Assembly: GCF_051014685.1 (NCBI RefSeq)
Contig: NW_027478899.1
Location: forward strand, 310,001 to 374,000
Source of the DNA: Ptiloglossa arizonensis
Taxonomy: Eukaryota > Arthropoda > Insecta > Hymenoptera > Colletidae
Reading direction: 5' to 3'
DNA: 64,000 nucleotides
Part shown: piece by piece, positions 26,401 to 40,069 of the stretch
Numbering within the stretch: position 1 is the stretch's first letter
How the letters are laid out: each line of letters opens with the position of its first letter
Notes under the pieces: model-generated
Database searches by the model: none
The model's input: the letters and a program-made list of their open reading frames with translations, nothing else
Told to the model about the DNA's origin: nothing
Program-made: the position numbers and the translations under genes

Positions 26401-28330
26401 AACCAGAACGTTCTAGGAGAAAAGTACGCATACCGTTGTAATCGGGCGACTTTCTACTTTCAGATGCAACAGAAATTTTGCGGATTGGTCAATCCGTTCG
26501 CGAGATATGGCAGTTTGGAGGTAAGAAACGCTTGAGAAACTCAAAATTTTCGCAGTTCTGATGCTCGACAAGCATAACTAGAGCGGTCTAGGGGAAAAGT
26601 ACGCATACCGTTGTAATCGGGCGAATTTCTACTTTCAGATGCAACAGAAATTTTGCGGATTGGTCAATCCGTTCGCGAGATATGGCAGTTTGGAGGTAAG
26701 AAACGGTTGAGAAACTCAAAATTTTCACAGTTCTGATGCTCGAAACGAATAACCAGTACGGCCTAGGGGAAAAGTACGCATACCGTTGTAATTGGGCGAG
26801 TTTCTACTTTCAGATGCAAAAGAAATTTTGCGGATTGGTCAATCCGTTCGCGAGATATGGCAGTTTGGAGGTAAGAAACGCTTGAGAAACTCAACATTTT
26901 CGCAGTTCTGATGCTCGAAACGAATAACTAGAACGGCCTAGGGGAAAACTACGCATACCGTTGCAATCGGGCGAGTTTCGACTTTCAGATGCATCAGAAA
27001 TTTTGCGGATTGGTCAATCCGTTCCCGAGATATGGCAGTTTGGAAGTATGAAACACTTGAGAAACACAAAATTTTCGCAGTTCTGATGCTCGAAACGAAT
27101 AACTAGAGCGGCCTAGTGGAAAAGTACGCATACCGTTGCAATCGGGCGAGTTTCGACTTTCAGATGCATCAGAAATTTTGCGGATTGGTCAATCCGTTCG
27201 CGAGACACGGCAGGTTGGAAGTAAGAAACGCTTGAGAAACTCAAAATTTTCGCAGTTCTGATGCTCGAAACGATTAACTAGAACGGCCTAGTGGAAAAGT
27301 ACGCATACCGTTGTAATCGGGCGGGTTTCTACTTTCAGATGCAACAGAAATTTTGCGGATTGGTCAATCCGTTCGCGAGATATGGGAGTTTGTAAGTAAG
27401 AAACGCTTGAGAAACTCAAAATTTTCACAGTTCTGATGCTCGAAACGAATAACTAGAACGGCCTAGGGGAAAAGTACGCATACCGTTGTAATCGGGCGAG
27501 TTTCTACTTTCAGATGCAACAGAAATTTTGCGGATTGGACAATCCGTTCGCGAGATATGGCAGTTTGGAGGTAAGCAACGCTTGAGAAACCCAAAATTTT
27601 CGCAGTTCTCATGCTCGAAACGATTAACTACAACGGCCTAGGGGAAAAGTACGCATACCGTTGTAATCGGGCGAGTTTCTACTTTCAGATGCAACAGAAA
27701 TTTTGCGGATTGGTCGATCCGTTCGCGAGATATGGCAGTTTGGAGGTAAGAAACGCTTGAGAAACTCAAAATTTTCGCAGTTCTGATGCTCGACAAGCAT
27801 AACTAGAACGGTCTAGGGGAAAAGTACGCATACCGTTGTAATCGGGCGAGTTTCTACTTTCAGATGCAACAGAAATTTTGCGGATTGGTCAATCCGTTCG
27901 CGAGATATGGGCGTTTGTATGTAAGAAACGCTTGAGAAACTCAAAATTTTCACAGTTCTGATGCTCGAAACGAATAACTAGAACGGCCTAGGGGAAAAGT
28001 ACGCATACCGTTGTAATCGGGCGAGTTTCTACTTTCAGATGCAACAGAAATTTTGCGGATTGGACAATCCGTTCGCGAGATATGGCAGTTTGGATGTAAG
28101 CAACGCTTGAGAAACCCAAAATTTTCGCAGTTCTCATGCTCGAAACGAATAACTACAACGGCCTAGGGGAAAGGTACGCATACCGTTGTAATCGGGCGAG
28201 TTTCTACTTTCAGATGCAACAGAAATTTTGCGGATTGGTCGATCCGTTCGCGAGATATGGCAGTTTGGAGGTATGAAACGCTTGAGAAACTCAAAGTTTT
28301 CGCAGTTCTGATGCTCGACAAGCATAACTA
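23431..28330 (+). repeat. Large HOR copy C (~4.9 kb)
   Basis: Third copy of the large unit. It includes GCGACTTTCAACTTTC (25,046), TTTGTGCTTTC (25,576), the GGATGGGTC monomers, TTTTACGG, AACGTTCTAGG, GCAAAAG, the CCCGAG/GACACGGCAGG cassette and the closing AAAGGTACGC monomer. Its TTTGTGCTTT is followed by CAG where A and B have CGG. Its left edge is unclear, because the 23.4-24.6 kb monomers are common types. Confidence 0.78.
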
Positions 28331-28989
28331 GAACGGTCTAGGGGAAAAGTACGCATACCGTTGTAATCGGGCGAGTTTCTACTTTCAGATGCAACAGAAA
28401 TTTTGCGGATTGGTCAATCCGTTCGCGAGATATGGCAGTTTGGAGGTAAGAAACGCTTGAGAAACTCAAAATTTTCGCAGTTCTGATGCTCGAAACGAAT
28501 AACTAGAACGGCCTAGGGGAAAAGTACGCATACCGTTGTAAGCGGGCGAGTTTCTACTTTCAGATGCAACAGAAATTTTGCGGATTGGTCAATCCGTTCG
28601 CGAGATATGGCAGTTTGGAGGTAAGAAACGCTTGAGAAACTCAAAATTTTCGCAGTTCTGATGCTCGACAAGCATAACTAGAACGGTCTAGGGGAAAAGT
28701 ACGCATACCGTTGTAATCGGGCGAGTTTCTACTTTCAGATGCAACAGAAATTTTGCGGATTGGTCAATCCGTTCGCGAGATATGGCAGTTTGGAGGTAAG
28801 AAACGCTTGAGAAACTCAAAATTTTCGCAGTTCTGATGCTCGAAACGAATAACTAGAACGGCCTAGGGGAAAAGTACGCATACCGTTGTAATCGGGCGAG
28901 TTTCTACTTTCAGATGCAACAGAAATTTTGCGGATTGGTCAATCCGTTCGCGAGATATGGCAGTTTGGAGGTAAGAAACGCTTGAGAAA

Positions 28990-31420
28990 CTCAAAATTTT
29001 CGCAGTTCTGACGCTCGACAAGCATAACTAGAACGGTCTAGGGGAAAAGTACGCATACCGTTGTAATCGGGCGAGTTTCTACTTTCAGATGCAACAGAAA
29101 TTTTGCGGATTGGTCAATCCGTTCGCGAGATATGGCAGTTTGTGGGTAAGAAACGCTTGAGAAACTCAACATTTTCGCAGTTCTGATTCTCGAAACGAAT
29201 AACTAGAACGGCCTAGGGGAAAAGTACGCATACCGTTGTAATCGGGCGAGTTTCTACTTTCAGATGCAACAGAAATTTTGCGGATTGGACAATCCGTTCG
29301 CGAGATATGGCAGTTTGGAGGTAAGCAACGCTTGAGAAACCCAAAATTTTCGCAGTTCTCATGCTCGAAACGAATAACCAGAACGGCCTAGGGGAAAAGT
29401 ACGCATACCGTTGTAATCGGGCGAGTTTCTACTTTCAGATGCAACAGAAACTTTTCGGATTGGTCGATCCGTTCGCGAGATATGGCAGTTTTGGTGTAAG
29501 AAACGCTTGAGAAACACAAAATTTTCGCAGTTCTGATGCTCGAAACGAATAACTAGAGCGGCCTAGGGGAAAAGTACGCATACCGTTGCAATCGGGCGAG
29601 TTTCTACTTTCAGATGCATCAGAAATTTTGCGGATTGGTCAATCCGTTCGCGAGATATGGCAGGTTGGAAGTAAGAAACGCTTGAGAAACTCAAAATTTT
29701 CGCAGTTCTGATGCTCGAAACGATTAACTAGAACGGCCTAGTGGAAAAGTACGCATACCGTTGTAATCGGGCGAGTTTCTACTTTCAGATGCAACAGAAA
29801 TTTTGCGGATTGGTCAATCCGTTCGCGAGATATGGCAGTTTGGAGGTAAGAAACGCTTGAGAAACTCAAAATTTTCGCAGTTCTGATGCTCGAAACGAAT
29901 AACTAGAACGGCCTAGGGGAAAAGTACGCATACCGTTGTAATCGGGCGAGTTTCTACTTTCAGATGCAACAGAAATTTTGCGGATTGGTCAATCCGTTCG
30001 CGAGATATGGGCGTTTGTATGTAAGAAACGCTTGAGAAACTCAAAATTTTCACAGTTCTGATGCTCGAAACGAATAACTAGAACGGCCTAGGGGAAAAGT
30101 ACGCATACCGTTGTAATCGGGCGAGTTTCTACTTTCAGATGCAACAGAAATTTTGCGGATTGGACAATCCGTTCGCGAGATATGGCAGTTTGGATGTAAG
30201 CAACGCTTGAGAAACCCAAAATTTTCGCAGTTCTGACGCTCGACAAGCATAACTAGAACGGTCTAGGGGAAAAGTACGCATACCGTTGTAATCGGGCGAG
30301 TTTCTACTTTCAGATGCAACAGAAATTTTGCGGATTGGTCAATCCGTTCGCGAGATATGGCAGTTTGTGGGTAAGAAACGCTTGAGAAACTCAACATTTT
30401 CGCAGTTCTGATTCTCGAAACGAATAACTAGAACGGCCTAGGGGAAAAGTACGCATACCGTTGTAATCGGGCGAGTTTCTACTTTCAGATGCAACAGAAA
30501 TTTTGCGGATTGGACAATCCGTTCGCGAGATATGGCAGTTTGGAGGTAAGCAACGCTTGAGAAACCCAAAATTTTCGCAGTTCTCATGCTCGAAACGAAT
30601 AACTAGAACGGCCTAGGGGAAAAGTACGCATACCGTTGTAATCGGGCGAGTTTCTACTTTCAGATGCAACAGAAACTTTTCGGATTGGTCGATCCGTTCT
30701 CGAGATATGGCAGTTTTGGTGTAAGAAACGCTTGAGAAACTCCAAATTTTCGCAGTTCTGATACTCGAAACGAATAACTAGAACGGTCTAGGGGAAAACT
30801 ACTCATACCGTTGTAATGGGGCTAGTTTCTACTTTCTGATGCAACAGAAATTTTGCGGATTGGTCAATCCGTTCGCGAGATATGGCAGTTTGGAAGTACG
30901 AAACACTTGACAAACACAAAATTTTGGCAGTTCTGATGCTCGAAACGAATAACTAGAGCGGCCTAGGGGAAAAGTACGCATACCGTTGCAATCGGGCGAG
31001 TTTCTACTTTCAGATGCATCAGAAATTTTGCGGATTGGTCAATCCGTTCGCGAGATATGGCAGGTTGGAAGTAAGAAACGCTTGAGAAACTCAAAATTTT
31101 CGCAGTTCTGATGCTCGAAACGATTAACTAGAACGGCCTAGTGGAAAAGTACGCATACCGTTGTAATCGGGCGAGTTTCTACTTTCAGATGCAACAGAAA
31201 TTTTGCGGATTGGTCAATCCGTTCGCGAGATATGGCAGTTTGGAGGTAAGAAACGCTTGAGAAACTCAAAATTTTCGCAGTTCTGATGCTCGAAACGAAT
31301 AACTAGAACGGCCTAGGGGAAAAGTACGCATACCGTTGTAATCGGGCGAGTTTCTACTTTCAGATGCAACAGAAATTTTGCGGATTGGTCAATCCGTTCG
31401 CGAGATATGGGCGTTTGTAT
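28990..31420 (+). repeat. 7/8-mer duplication (offset 1,225 then 1,400 bp)
   Basis: GACGCTCGACAAG, GTTTGTGGGTAAG, TGATTCTCG, GATTGGACAATCC and AACTTTTCGG from 29,011 reappear from 30,236 at 1,225 bp. The second copy then has one extra monomer with GATACTCG, CTACTCATACC, ATGGGGCTAG and TTTCTGATGC. The alignment resumes at 1,400 bp: GGCCTAGGGG at 29,560/30,960, GGGCGTTTGTATG at 30,009/31,409. Either the extra monomer was gained in copy two or lost in copy one. Confidence 0.8.
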
Positions 31421-33060
31421 GTAAGAAACGCTTGAGAAACTCAAAATTTTCACAGTTCTGATGCTCGAAACGAATAACTAGAACGGCCTAGGGGAAAAGT
31501 ACGCATACCGTTGTAATCGGGCGAGTTTCTACTTTCAGATGCAACAGAAATTTTGCGGATTGGACAATCCGTTCGCGAGATATGGCAGTTTGGATGTAAG
31601 CAACGCTTGAGAAACCCAAAATTTTCGCAGTTCTCATGCTCGAAACGAATAACTACAACGGCCTAGGGGAAAGGTACGCATACCGTTGTAATCGGGCGAG
31701 TTTCTACTTTCAGATGCAACAGAAATTTTGCGGATTGGTCGATCCGTTCGCGAGATATGGCAGTTTGGAGGTATGAAACGCTTGAGAAACTCAAAGTTTT
31801 CGCAGTTCTGATGCTCGACAAGCATAACTAGAACGGTCTAGGGGAAAAGTACGCATACCGTTGTAATCAGGCGAGTTTCTACTTTCAGATGCAACAGAAA
31901 TTTTGCGGATTGGTCAATCCGTTCGCGAGATATGGCAGTTTGGAGGTAAGAAACGCTTGAGAAACTCAAAATTTTCGCAGTTCTGATGCTCGAAACAAAT
32001 AACTAGAACGGCCTAGGGGAAAAGTACGCATACCGTTGTAATCGGGCGAGTTTCTACTTTCAGATGCAACAGAAATTTTGCGGATTGGTCAATCCGTTCG
32101 CGAGATATGGGAGTTTGTATGTAAGAAACGCTTGAGAAACTCAAAATTTTCACAGTTCTGATGCTCGAAACGAATAACTAGAACGGCCTAGGGGAAAAGT
32201 ACGCATACCGTTGCAATCGGGCGAGTTTCTACTTTCAGATGCAACAGAAATTTTGCGGATTGGACAATCCGTTCGCGAGATATGGCAGTTTGGATGTAAG
32301 CAACGCTTGAGAAACCCAAAATTTTCGCAGTTCTCATGCTCGAAACGAATAACTACAACGGCCTAGGGGAAAGGTACGCATACCGTTGTAATCGGGCGAG
32401 TTTCTACTTTCAGATGCAACAGAAATTTTGCGGATTGGTCGATCCGTTCGCGAGATATGGCAGTTTGGAGGTATGAAACGCTTGAGAAACTCAAAGTTTT
32501 CGCAGTTCTGATGCTCGACAAGCATAACTAGAACGGTCTAGGGGAAAAGTACGCATACCGTTGTAATCAGGCGAGTTTCTACTTTCAGATGCAACAGAAA
32601 TTTTGCGGATTGGTCAATCCGTTCGCGAGATATGGCAGTTTGGAGGTAAGAAACGCTTGAGAAACTCAAAATTTTCGCAGTTCTGATGCTCGAAACAAAT
32701 AACTAGAACGGCCTAGGGGAAAAGTACGCATACCGTTGTAATCGGGCGAGTTTCTACTTTCAGATGCAACAGAAATTTTGCGGATTGGTCAATCCGTTCG
32801 CGAGATATGGGAGTTTGTATGTAAGAAACGCTTGAGAAACTCAAAATTTTCACAGTTCTGATGCTCGAAACGAATAACTAGAACGGCCTAGGGGAAAAGT
32901 ACGCATACCGTTGTAATCGGGCGAGTTTCTACTTTCAGATGCAACAGAAATTTTGCGGATTGGACAATCCGTTCGCGAGATATGGCAGTTTGGATGTAAG
33001 CAACGCTTGAGAAACCCAAAATTTTCGCAGTTCTCATGCTCGAAACGAATAACTACAACG
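31413..33060 (+). repeat. 4-mer HOR (700 bp), about 2.4 copies
   Basis: Four monomer types in order carry GAGTTTGTATG with TTTTCACAG; GATTGGACAATCC with GTAAGCAACG and AAACCC; AAAGGTACGC with GGTCGATCC and CAAAGTTTTCGC; and AATCAGGCGAG with CGAAACAAATAAC. Copies are about 31,413-32,112, 32,113-32,812 and a partial to about 33,060. Differences are few: GCGTTTGTAT at 31,411 against GAGTTTGTAT at 32,111, TTGTAATCGG at 31,511 against TTGCAATCGG at 32,211, and CCCTAGGGG in the third copy. Confidence 0.82.
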
Positions 33061-35930
33061 CCCTAGGGGAAAGGTACGCATACCGTTGTAATCGGGCGAG
33101 TTTCTACTTTCAGATGCAACAGAAATTTTGCGGATTGGTCGATCCGTTCGCGAGATATGGCAGTTTGGAGGTAAGAAACGCTTGAGAGACTCAAAGTTTT
33201 CGCAGTTCTGATGCTCGACAAGCATAACTAGAACGGTCTAGGGGAAAAGTACGCATACCGTTGTAATCGGGCGAGTTTCTACTTTCAGATGCAACAGAAA
33301 TTTTGCGGACTGGTCAATCCGTTCGCGAGATATGGCAGTTTGTAGGTAAGAAACGCTTGAGAAACTCAACATTTTCGCAGTTCTGATGCTCGAAACGAAT
33401 AACTAGAACGGCCTAGGGGAAAAGTACGCATACCGTTGTAATCGGGCGAGTTTCTACTTTCAGATGCAACAGAAATTTTGCGGATTGGTCAATCCGTTCG
33501 CGAGATATGGCAGTTTGGAAATATGAAACACTTGAGAAACACAAAATTTTCGCAGTTCTGATGCTCGAAACGAATAACTAGAGCGGCCTATGGGAAAAGT
33601 ACGCATACCGTTGCAATCGGGCGAGTTTCTACTTTCAGATGCATCAGAAATTTTGCGGATTGGTCAATCCGTTCGCGAGATACGGCGGGTTGGAAGTAAG
33701 AAACGCTTGAGAAACTCAAAATTTTCGCAGTTCTGATGCTCGAAACGATTAACTAGAACGGCCTAGTGGAAAAGTACGCATACCGTTGTAATCGGGCGGG
33801 TTTCTACTTTCAGATGCAACAGAAATTTTGCGGATTGGTCAATCCGTTCGCGAGACAAGGGAGTTTGTAGGTAAGAAACGCTTGAGAAACTCAAAATTTT
33901 CACAGTTCTGATGCTCGAAACGAATAACTAGAACGGCCTAGGGGAAAAGTACGCATACCGTTGTAATCGGGCGAGTTTCTACTTTCAGATGCAACAGAAA
34001 TTTTGCGGATTGGTCGATCCGTTCGCGAGATATGGCAGTTTGGAGGTAAGAAACGCTTGAGAAACTCAAAATTTTCGCAGTTCTGATGCTCGACAAGCAT
34101 AACTAGAACGGTCTAGGGGAAAAGTACGCATACCGTTGTAATCGGGCGAGTTTCTACTTTCAGATGCAACAGAAATTTTGCGGATTCGTCAATCCGTTCG
34201 CGAGATATGGCAGTTTGTAGGTAAGAAACGCTTGAGAAACTCAACATTTTCGCAGTTCTGATGCTCGAAACGAATAACTAGAACGGCCTAGGGGAAAAGT
34301 ACGCATACCGTTGTAATCGGGCGAGTTTCTACTTTCAGATGCAACAGAAATTTTGCGGATTGGTCAATCCGTTCGCGAGATATGGGAGTTTGTATGTAAG
34401 AAACGCTTGAGAAACTCAAAATTTTCACAGTTCTGATGCTCGAAACGAATAACTAGAACGGCCTAGGGGAAAAGTACGCATACCGTTGTAATCGGGCGAG
34501 TTTCTACTTTCAGATGCAACAGAAATTTTGCGGATTGGACAATCCGTTCGCGAGATATGGCAGTTTGGATGTAAGCAACGCTTGAGAAACCCAAAATTTT
34601 CGCAGTTCTCATGCTCGAAACGAATAACTACAACGCCCTAGGGGAAAGGTACGCATACCGTTGTAATCGGGCGAGTTTCTACTTTCAGATGCAACAGAAA
34701 TTTTGCGGATTGGTCGATCCGTTCGCGAGATATGGCAGTTTGGAGGTAAGAAACGCTTGAGAGACTCAAAGTTTTCGCAGTTCTGATGCTCGACAAGCAT
34801 AACTAGAACGGTCTAGGGGAAAAGTACGCATACCGTTGTAATCGGGCGAGTTTCTACTTTCAGATGCAACAGAAATTTTGCGGACTGGTCAATCCGTTCG
34901 CGAGATATGGCAGTTTGTAGGTAAGAAACGCTTGAGAAACTCAACATTTTCGCAGTTCTGATGCTCGAAACGAATAACTAGAACGGCCTAGGGGAAAAGT
35001 ACGCATACCGTTGTAATCGGGCGAGTTTCTACTTTCAGATGCAACAGAAATTTTGCGGATTGGTCAATCCGTTCGCGAGATATGGCAGTTTGGAAATATG
35101 AAACACTTGAGAAACACAAAATTTTCGCAGTTCTGATGCTCGAAACGAATAACTAGAGCGGCCTATGGGAAAAGTACGCATACCGTTGCAATCGGGCGAG
35201 TTTCTACTTTCAGATGCATCAGAAATTTTGCGGATTGGTCAATCCGTTCGCGAGATACGGCGGGTTGGAAGTAAGAAACGCTTGAGAAACTCAAAATTTT
35301 CGCAGTTCTGATGCTCGAAACGATTAACTAGAACGGCCTAGTGGAAAAGTACGCATACCGTTGTAATCGGGCGGGTTTCTACTTTCAGATGCAACAGAAA
35401 TTTTGCGGATTGGTCAATCCGTTCGCGAGACAAGGGAGTTTGTAGGTAAGAAACGCTTGAGAAACTCAAAATTTTCACAGTTCTGATGCTCGAAACGAAT
35501 AACTAGAACGGCCTAGGGGAAAAGTACGCATACCGTTGTAATCGGGCGAGTTTCTACTTTCAGATGCAACAGAAATTTTGCGGATTGGTCGATCCGTTCG
35601 CGAGATATGGCAGTTTGGAGGTAAGAAACGCTTGAGAAACTCAAAATTTTCGCAGTTCTGATGCTCGACAAGCATAACTAGAACGGTCTAGGGGAAAAGT
35701 ACGCATACCGTTGTAATCGGGCGAGTTTCTACTTTCAGATGCAACAGAAATTTTGCGGATTCGTCAATCCGTTCGCGAGATATGGCAGTTTGTAGGTAAG
35801 AAACGCTTGAGAAACTCAACATTTTCGCAGTTCTGATGCTCGAAACGAATAACTAGAACGGCCTAGGGGAAAAGTACGCATACCGTTGTAATCGGGCGAG
35901 TTTCTACTTTCAGATGCAACAGAAATTTTG
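32700..35930 (+). repeat. 9-mer HOR duplication (2 x 1,575 bp)
   Basis: Copy 1 about 32,700-34,274, copy 2 about 34,275-35,849, with similarity running on to about 35,930. Markers shared at 1,575 bp are CAACGCCCTAGG, GAGAGACTC, GCGGACTGGTC, GGAAATATGAAACAC, GGCCTATGGG, TACGGCGGG, GACAAGGGAG and GGATTCGTC. I saw no differences inside the core. It overlaps the third 4-mer copy on the left, so the 9-mer event used a monomer already produced by the 4-mer expansion. Confidence 0.85.
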
Positions 35931-37850
35931 CGGATTCGTCAATCCGTTCGCGAGATATGGCAGTTTGGAGGTAAGAAAAGCTTGAGAAACTCAAAATTTT
36001 CGCAGTTCTGATGCTCGAAACGAATAACTAGAACGGCCTAGGGGAAAAGTACGCATACCGTTGTAATCGGGCGAGTTTCTACTTTCAGATGCAACAGAAA
36101 TTTTGCGGATTGGTCAATCCGTTCGCGAGATATGGGAGTTTGTATGTAAGAAACGCTTGAGAAACTCAAAATTTTCACAGTTCTGATGCTCGAAACGAAT
36201 AACTAGAACGGCCTAGGGGAAAAGTACGCATACCGTTGTAATCGGGCGAGTTTCTACTTTCAGATGCAACAGAAATTTTGCGGATTGGACAATCCGTTCG
36301 CGAGATATGGCAGTTTGGATGTAAGCAACGCTTGAGAAACCCAAAATTTTCGCAGTTCTCATGCTCGAAACGAATAACTACAACACCCTAGGGGAAAGGT
36401 ACGCATACCGTTGTAATCGGGCTAGTTTCTACTTTCTGATGCAACAGAAATTTTGCGGATTGGTCAATCCGTTCGCGAGATATGGCAGTTTGGAAGTATG
36501 AAACACTTGACAAACACAAAATTTTCGCAGTTCTGATGCTCGAAACGAATAACTACAACGCCCTAGGGGAAAGGTACGCATACCGTTGTAATCGGGCGAG
36601 TTTCTACTTTCAGATGCAACAGAAATTTTGCGGATTGGACAATCCGTTCGCGAGATATGGCAGTTTGGATGTAAGCAACGCTTGAGAAACCCAAAATTTT
36701 CGCAGTTCTCATGCTCGAAACGAATAACTACAACGCCCTAGGGGAAAGGTACGCATACCGTTGTAATCGGGCGAGTTTCTACTTTCAGATGCAACAGAAA
36801 TTTTGCGGATTGGTCGATCCGTTCGCGAGATATGGCAGTTTGGAGGTAAGAAACGCTTGAGAAACTCAAAGTTTTCGCAGTTCTGATGCTCGACAAGCAT
36901 AACTAGAACGGTCTAGGGGAAAAGTACGCATACCGTTGTAATCGGGCGAGTTTCTACTTTCAGATGCAACAGAAATTTTGCGGACTGGTCAATCCGTTCG
37001 CTAGATATGGCAGTTTGTAGGTAAGAAACGCTTGAGAAACTCAACATTTTCGCAGTTCTGATGCTCGAAACGAATAACTAGAACGGCCTAGGGGAAAAGT
37101 ACGCATACCGTTGTAATCGGGCGAGTTTCTACTTTCAGATGCAACAGAAATTTTAAGGATTGGTCAATCCGTTCGCGAGATATGGCAGTTTGGAAATATG
37201 AAACACTTGAGAAACTCAACATTTTCGCAGTTCTGATGCTCGAAACGAATAACTAGAACGGCCTAGGGGAAAAGTACGCATACCGTTGTAATCGGGCGAG
37301 TTTCTACTTTCAGATGCAACAGAAATTTTGCGGATTGGTCAATCCGTTCGCGAGATATGGCAGTTTGGAAATATGAAACACTTGAGAAACACAAAATTTT
37401 CGCAGTTCTGATGCTCGAAACGAATAACTAGAGCGGCCTATGGGAAAAGTACGCATACCGTTGCAATCGGGCGAGTTTCTACTTTCAGATGCATCAGAAA
37501 TTTTGCGGATTGGTCAATCCGTTCGCGAGATATGGCAGTTTGGAGGTAAGCAACGCTTGAGAAACCCAAAATTTTCGCAGTTCTGATGCTCGAAACGATT
37601 AACTAGAACGGCCTAGTGGAAAAGTACGCATACCGTTGTAATCGGGCGGGTTTCTACTTTCAGATGCAACAGAAATTTTGCGGATTGGTCAATCCGTTCG
37701 CGAGACATGGGAGTTTGTAGGTAAGAAACGCTTGAGAAACTCAAAATTTTCACAGTTCTGATGCTCGAAACGAATAACTAGAACGGCCTAGGGGAAAAGT
37801 ACGCATACCGTTGTAATCGGGCGAGTTTCTACTTTCAGATGCAACAGAAA
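35930..37850 (+). repeat. Mosaic monomer stretch between HOR blocks
   Basis: About eleven monomers mix variants seen on both sides: CAACACCCTAGG at 36,382, the CAACGCCCTAGG/AAAGGTACGC type twice (36,550-36,760), GGCTAGTTTC with TTTCTGATGC at 36,421, GGACTGGTC with GCTAGATATG near 37,001, TTTTAAGG at 37,152, and two GGAAATATGAAACAC monomers 175 bp apart. No single offset explains it. It looks like joined pieces of the blocks at 33-36 kb and 38-42 kb. Confidence 0.6.
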
Positions 37851-38700
37851 TTTTGCGGATTGGTCAATCCGTTCGCGAGATATGGGAGTTTGTAGGTAAG
37901 AAACGCTTGAGAAACTCAAAATTTTCACAGTTCTGATGCTCGAAACGAATAACTAGAACGGCCTAGGGGAAAAGTACGCATAGCGTTGTAATCGGGCGAG
38001 TTTCTACTTTCAGATGCAATAGAAATTTTGCGGATTGGTCAATCCGTTCGCGAGATATGGCAGTTTGGAAGTATGAAACACTTGAGAAACACAAAATTTT
38101 CGCAGTTCTCATGCTCGAAACGAATAACTAGAACGGCCTAGGGGAAAAGTACGCATACCGTTGTAATCGGGCGAGTTTCTACTTTCAGATGCGACAGAAA
38201 CTTTTCGGATTGGTCGATCCGTTCGCGAGATATGGCAGTTTTGGTGTAAGAAACGCTTGAGAAACTCCAAATTTTCGCAGTTCTGATACTCGAAACGAAT
38301 AACTAGAACGGTCTAGGGGAAAACTACTCATACCGTTGTAATGGGGCTAGTTTCTACTTTCTGATGCAACAGAAATTTTGCGGATTGGTCAATCTGTTCG
38401 CGAGATATGGCAGTTTGGAAGTATGAAACACTTGAGAAACACAAAATTTTCGCAGTTCTGATGCTCGAAACGAATAACTAGAGCGGCCTAGGGGAAAAGT
38501 ACGCATACCGTTGCAATCGGGCGAGTTTCTACTTTCAGATGCATCAGAAATTTTGCGGATTGGTCAATCCGTTCGCGAGATATGGCAGGTTGGAAGTAAG
38601 AAACGCTTGAGAAACTCAAAATTTTCGCAGTTCTGATGCTCGAAACGATTAACTAGAACGGCCTAGTGGAAAAGTACGCATACCGTTGTAATCGGGCGAG

Positions 38701-38712
38701 TTTCTACCTCAG
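38701..38712 (+). other. 174-bp monomer marker TTTCTACCTCAG
   Basis: CTACTTTCAG is replaced by CTACCTCAG, one base shorter, inside the otherwise most conserved part of the monomer. Also at 39,225, 41,499 and 42,023 and nowhere else seen, so it tags a single lineage spread by the 3-mer and 16-mer duplications. Confidence 0.85.
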
Positions 38713-40069
38713 ATGCAACAGAAATTTTGCGGATTGGTCAATCCGTTCGCGAGATATGGCAGTTTTGGTGTAAGAAACGCTTGAGAAACTCCAAATTTTC
38801 GCAGTTCTGATACTCGAAACGAATAACTAGAACGGTCTAGGGGAAAACTACTCATACCGTTGTAATGGGGCTAGTTTCTACTTTCTGATGCAACAGAAAT
38901 TTTGCGGATTGGTCAATCTGTTCGCGAGATATGGCAGTTTGGAAGTATGAAACACTTGAGAAACACAAAATTTTCGCAGTTCTGATGCTCGAAACGAATA
39001 ACTAGAGCGGCCTAGGGGAAAAGTACGCATACCGTTGCAATCGGGCGAGTTTCTACTTTCAGATGCATCAGAAATTTTGCGGATTGGTCAATCCGTTCGC
39101 GAGATATGGCAGGTTGGAAGTAAGAAACGCTTGAGAAACTCAAAATTTTCGCAGTTCTGATGCTCGAAACGATTAACTAGAACGGCCTAGTGGAAAAGTA
39201 CGCATACCGTTGTAATCGGGCGAGTTTCTACCTCAGATGCAACAGAAATTTTGCGGATTGGTCAATCCGTTCGCGAGATATGGCAGTTTGGAAGTAAGAA
39301 ACGCTTGAGAAACTCAAAATTTTCGCAGTTCTGATGCTCGAAACGAATAACTAGAACGGCCTAGGGGGAAAGTACGCATACCGTTGTAATCGGGCGAGTT
39401 TCTACTTTCAGATGCAACAGAAATTTTGCGGACTGGTCAATCCGTTCGCGAGATATGGCAGTTTGTAGGTAAGAAACGCTTGAGAAACTCAACATTTTCG
39501 CAGTTCTGATGCTCGAAACGAATAACTAGAACGGCCTAGGGGAAAAGTACGCATACCGTTGTAATCGGGCGAGTTTCTACTTTCAGATGCAACAGAAATT
39601 TTGCGGATTGGTCAATCCGTTCGCGAGATATGGCAGTTTGGAAATATGAAACACTTGAGAAACACAAAATTTTCGCAGTTCTGATGCTCGAAACGAATAA
39701 CTAGAGCGGCCTATGGGAAAAGTACGCATACCGTTGCAATCGGGCGAGTTTCTACTTTCAGATGCATCAGAAATTTTGCGGATTGGTCAATCCGTTCGCG
39801 AGATATGGCAGTTTGGAGGTAAGCAACGCTTGAGAAACCCAAAATTTTCGCAGTTCTGATGCTCGAAACGATTAACTAGAACGGCCTAGTGGAAAAGTAC
39901 GCATACCGTTGTAATCGGGCGAGTTTCTACTTTCAGATGCAACAGAAATTTTGCGGATTCGTCAATCCGTTCGCGAGATATGGCAGTTTGTAGGTAAGAA
40001 ACGCTTGAGAAACTCAAAATTTTCACAGTTCTGATGCTCGAAACGAATAACTAGAACGGCCTAGGGGAA

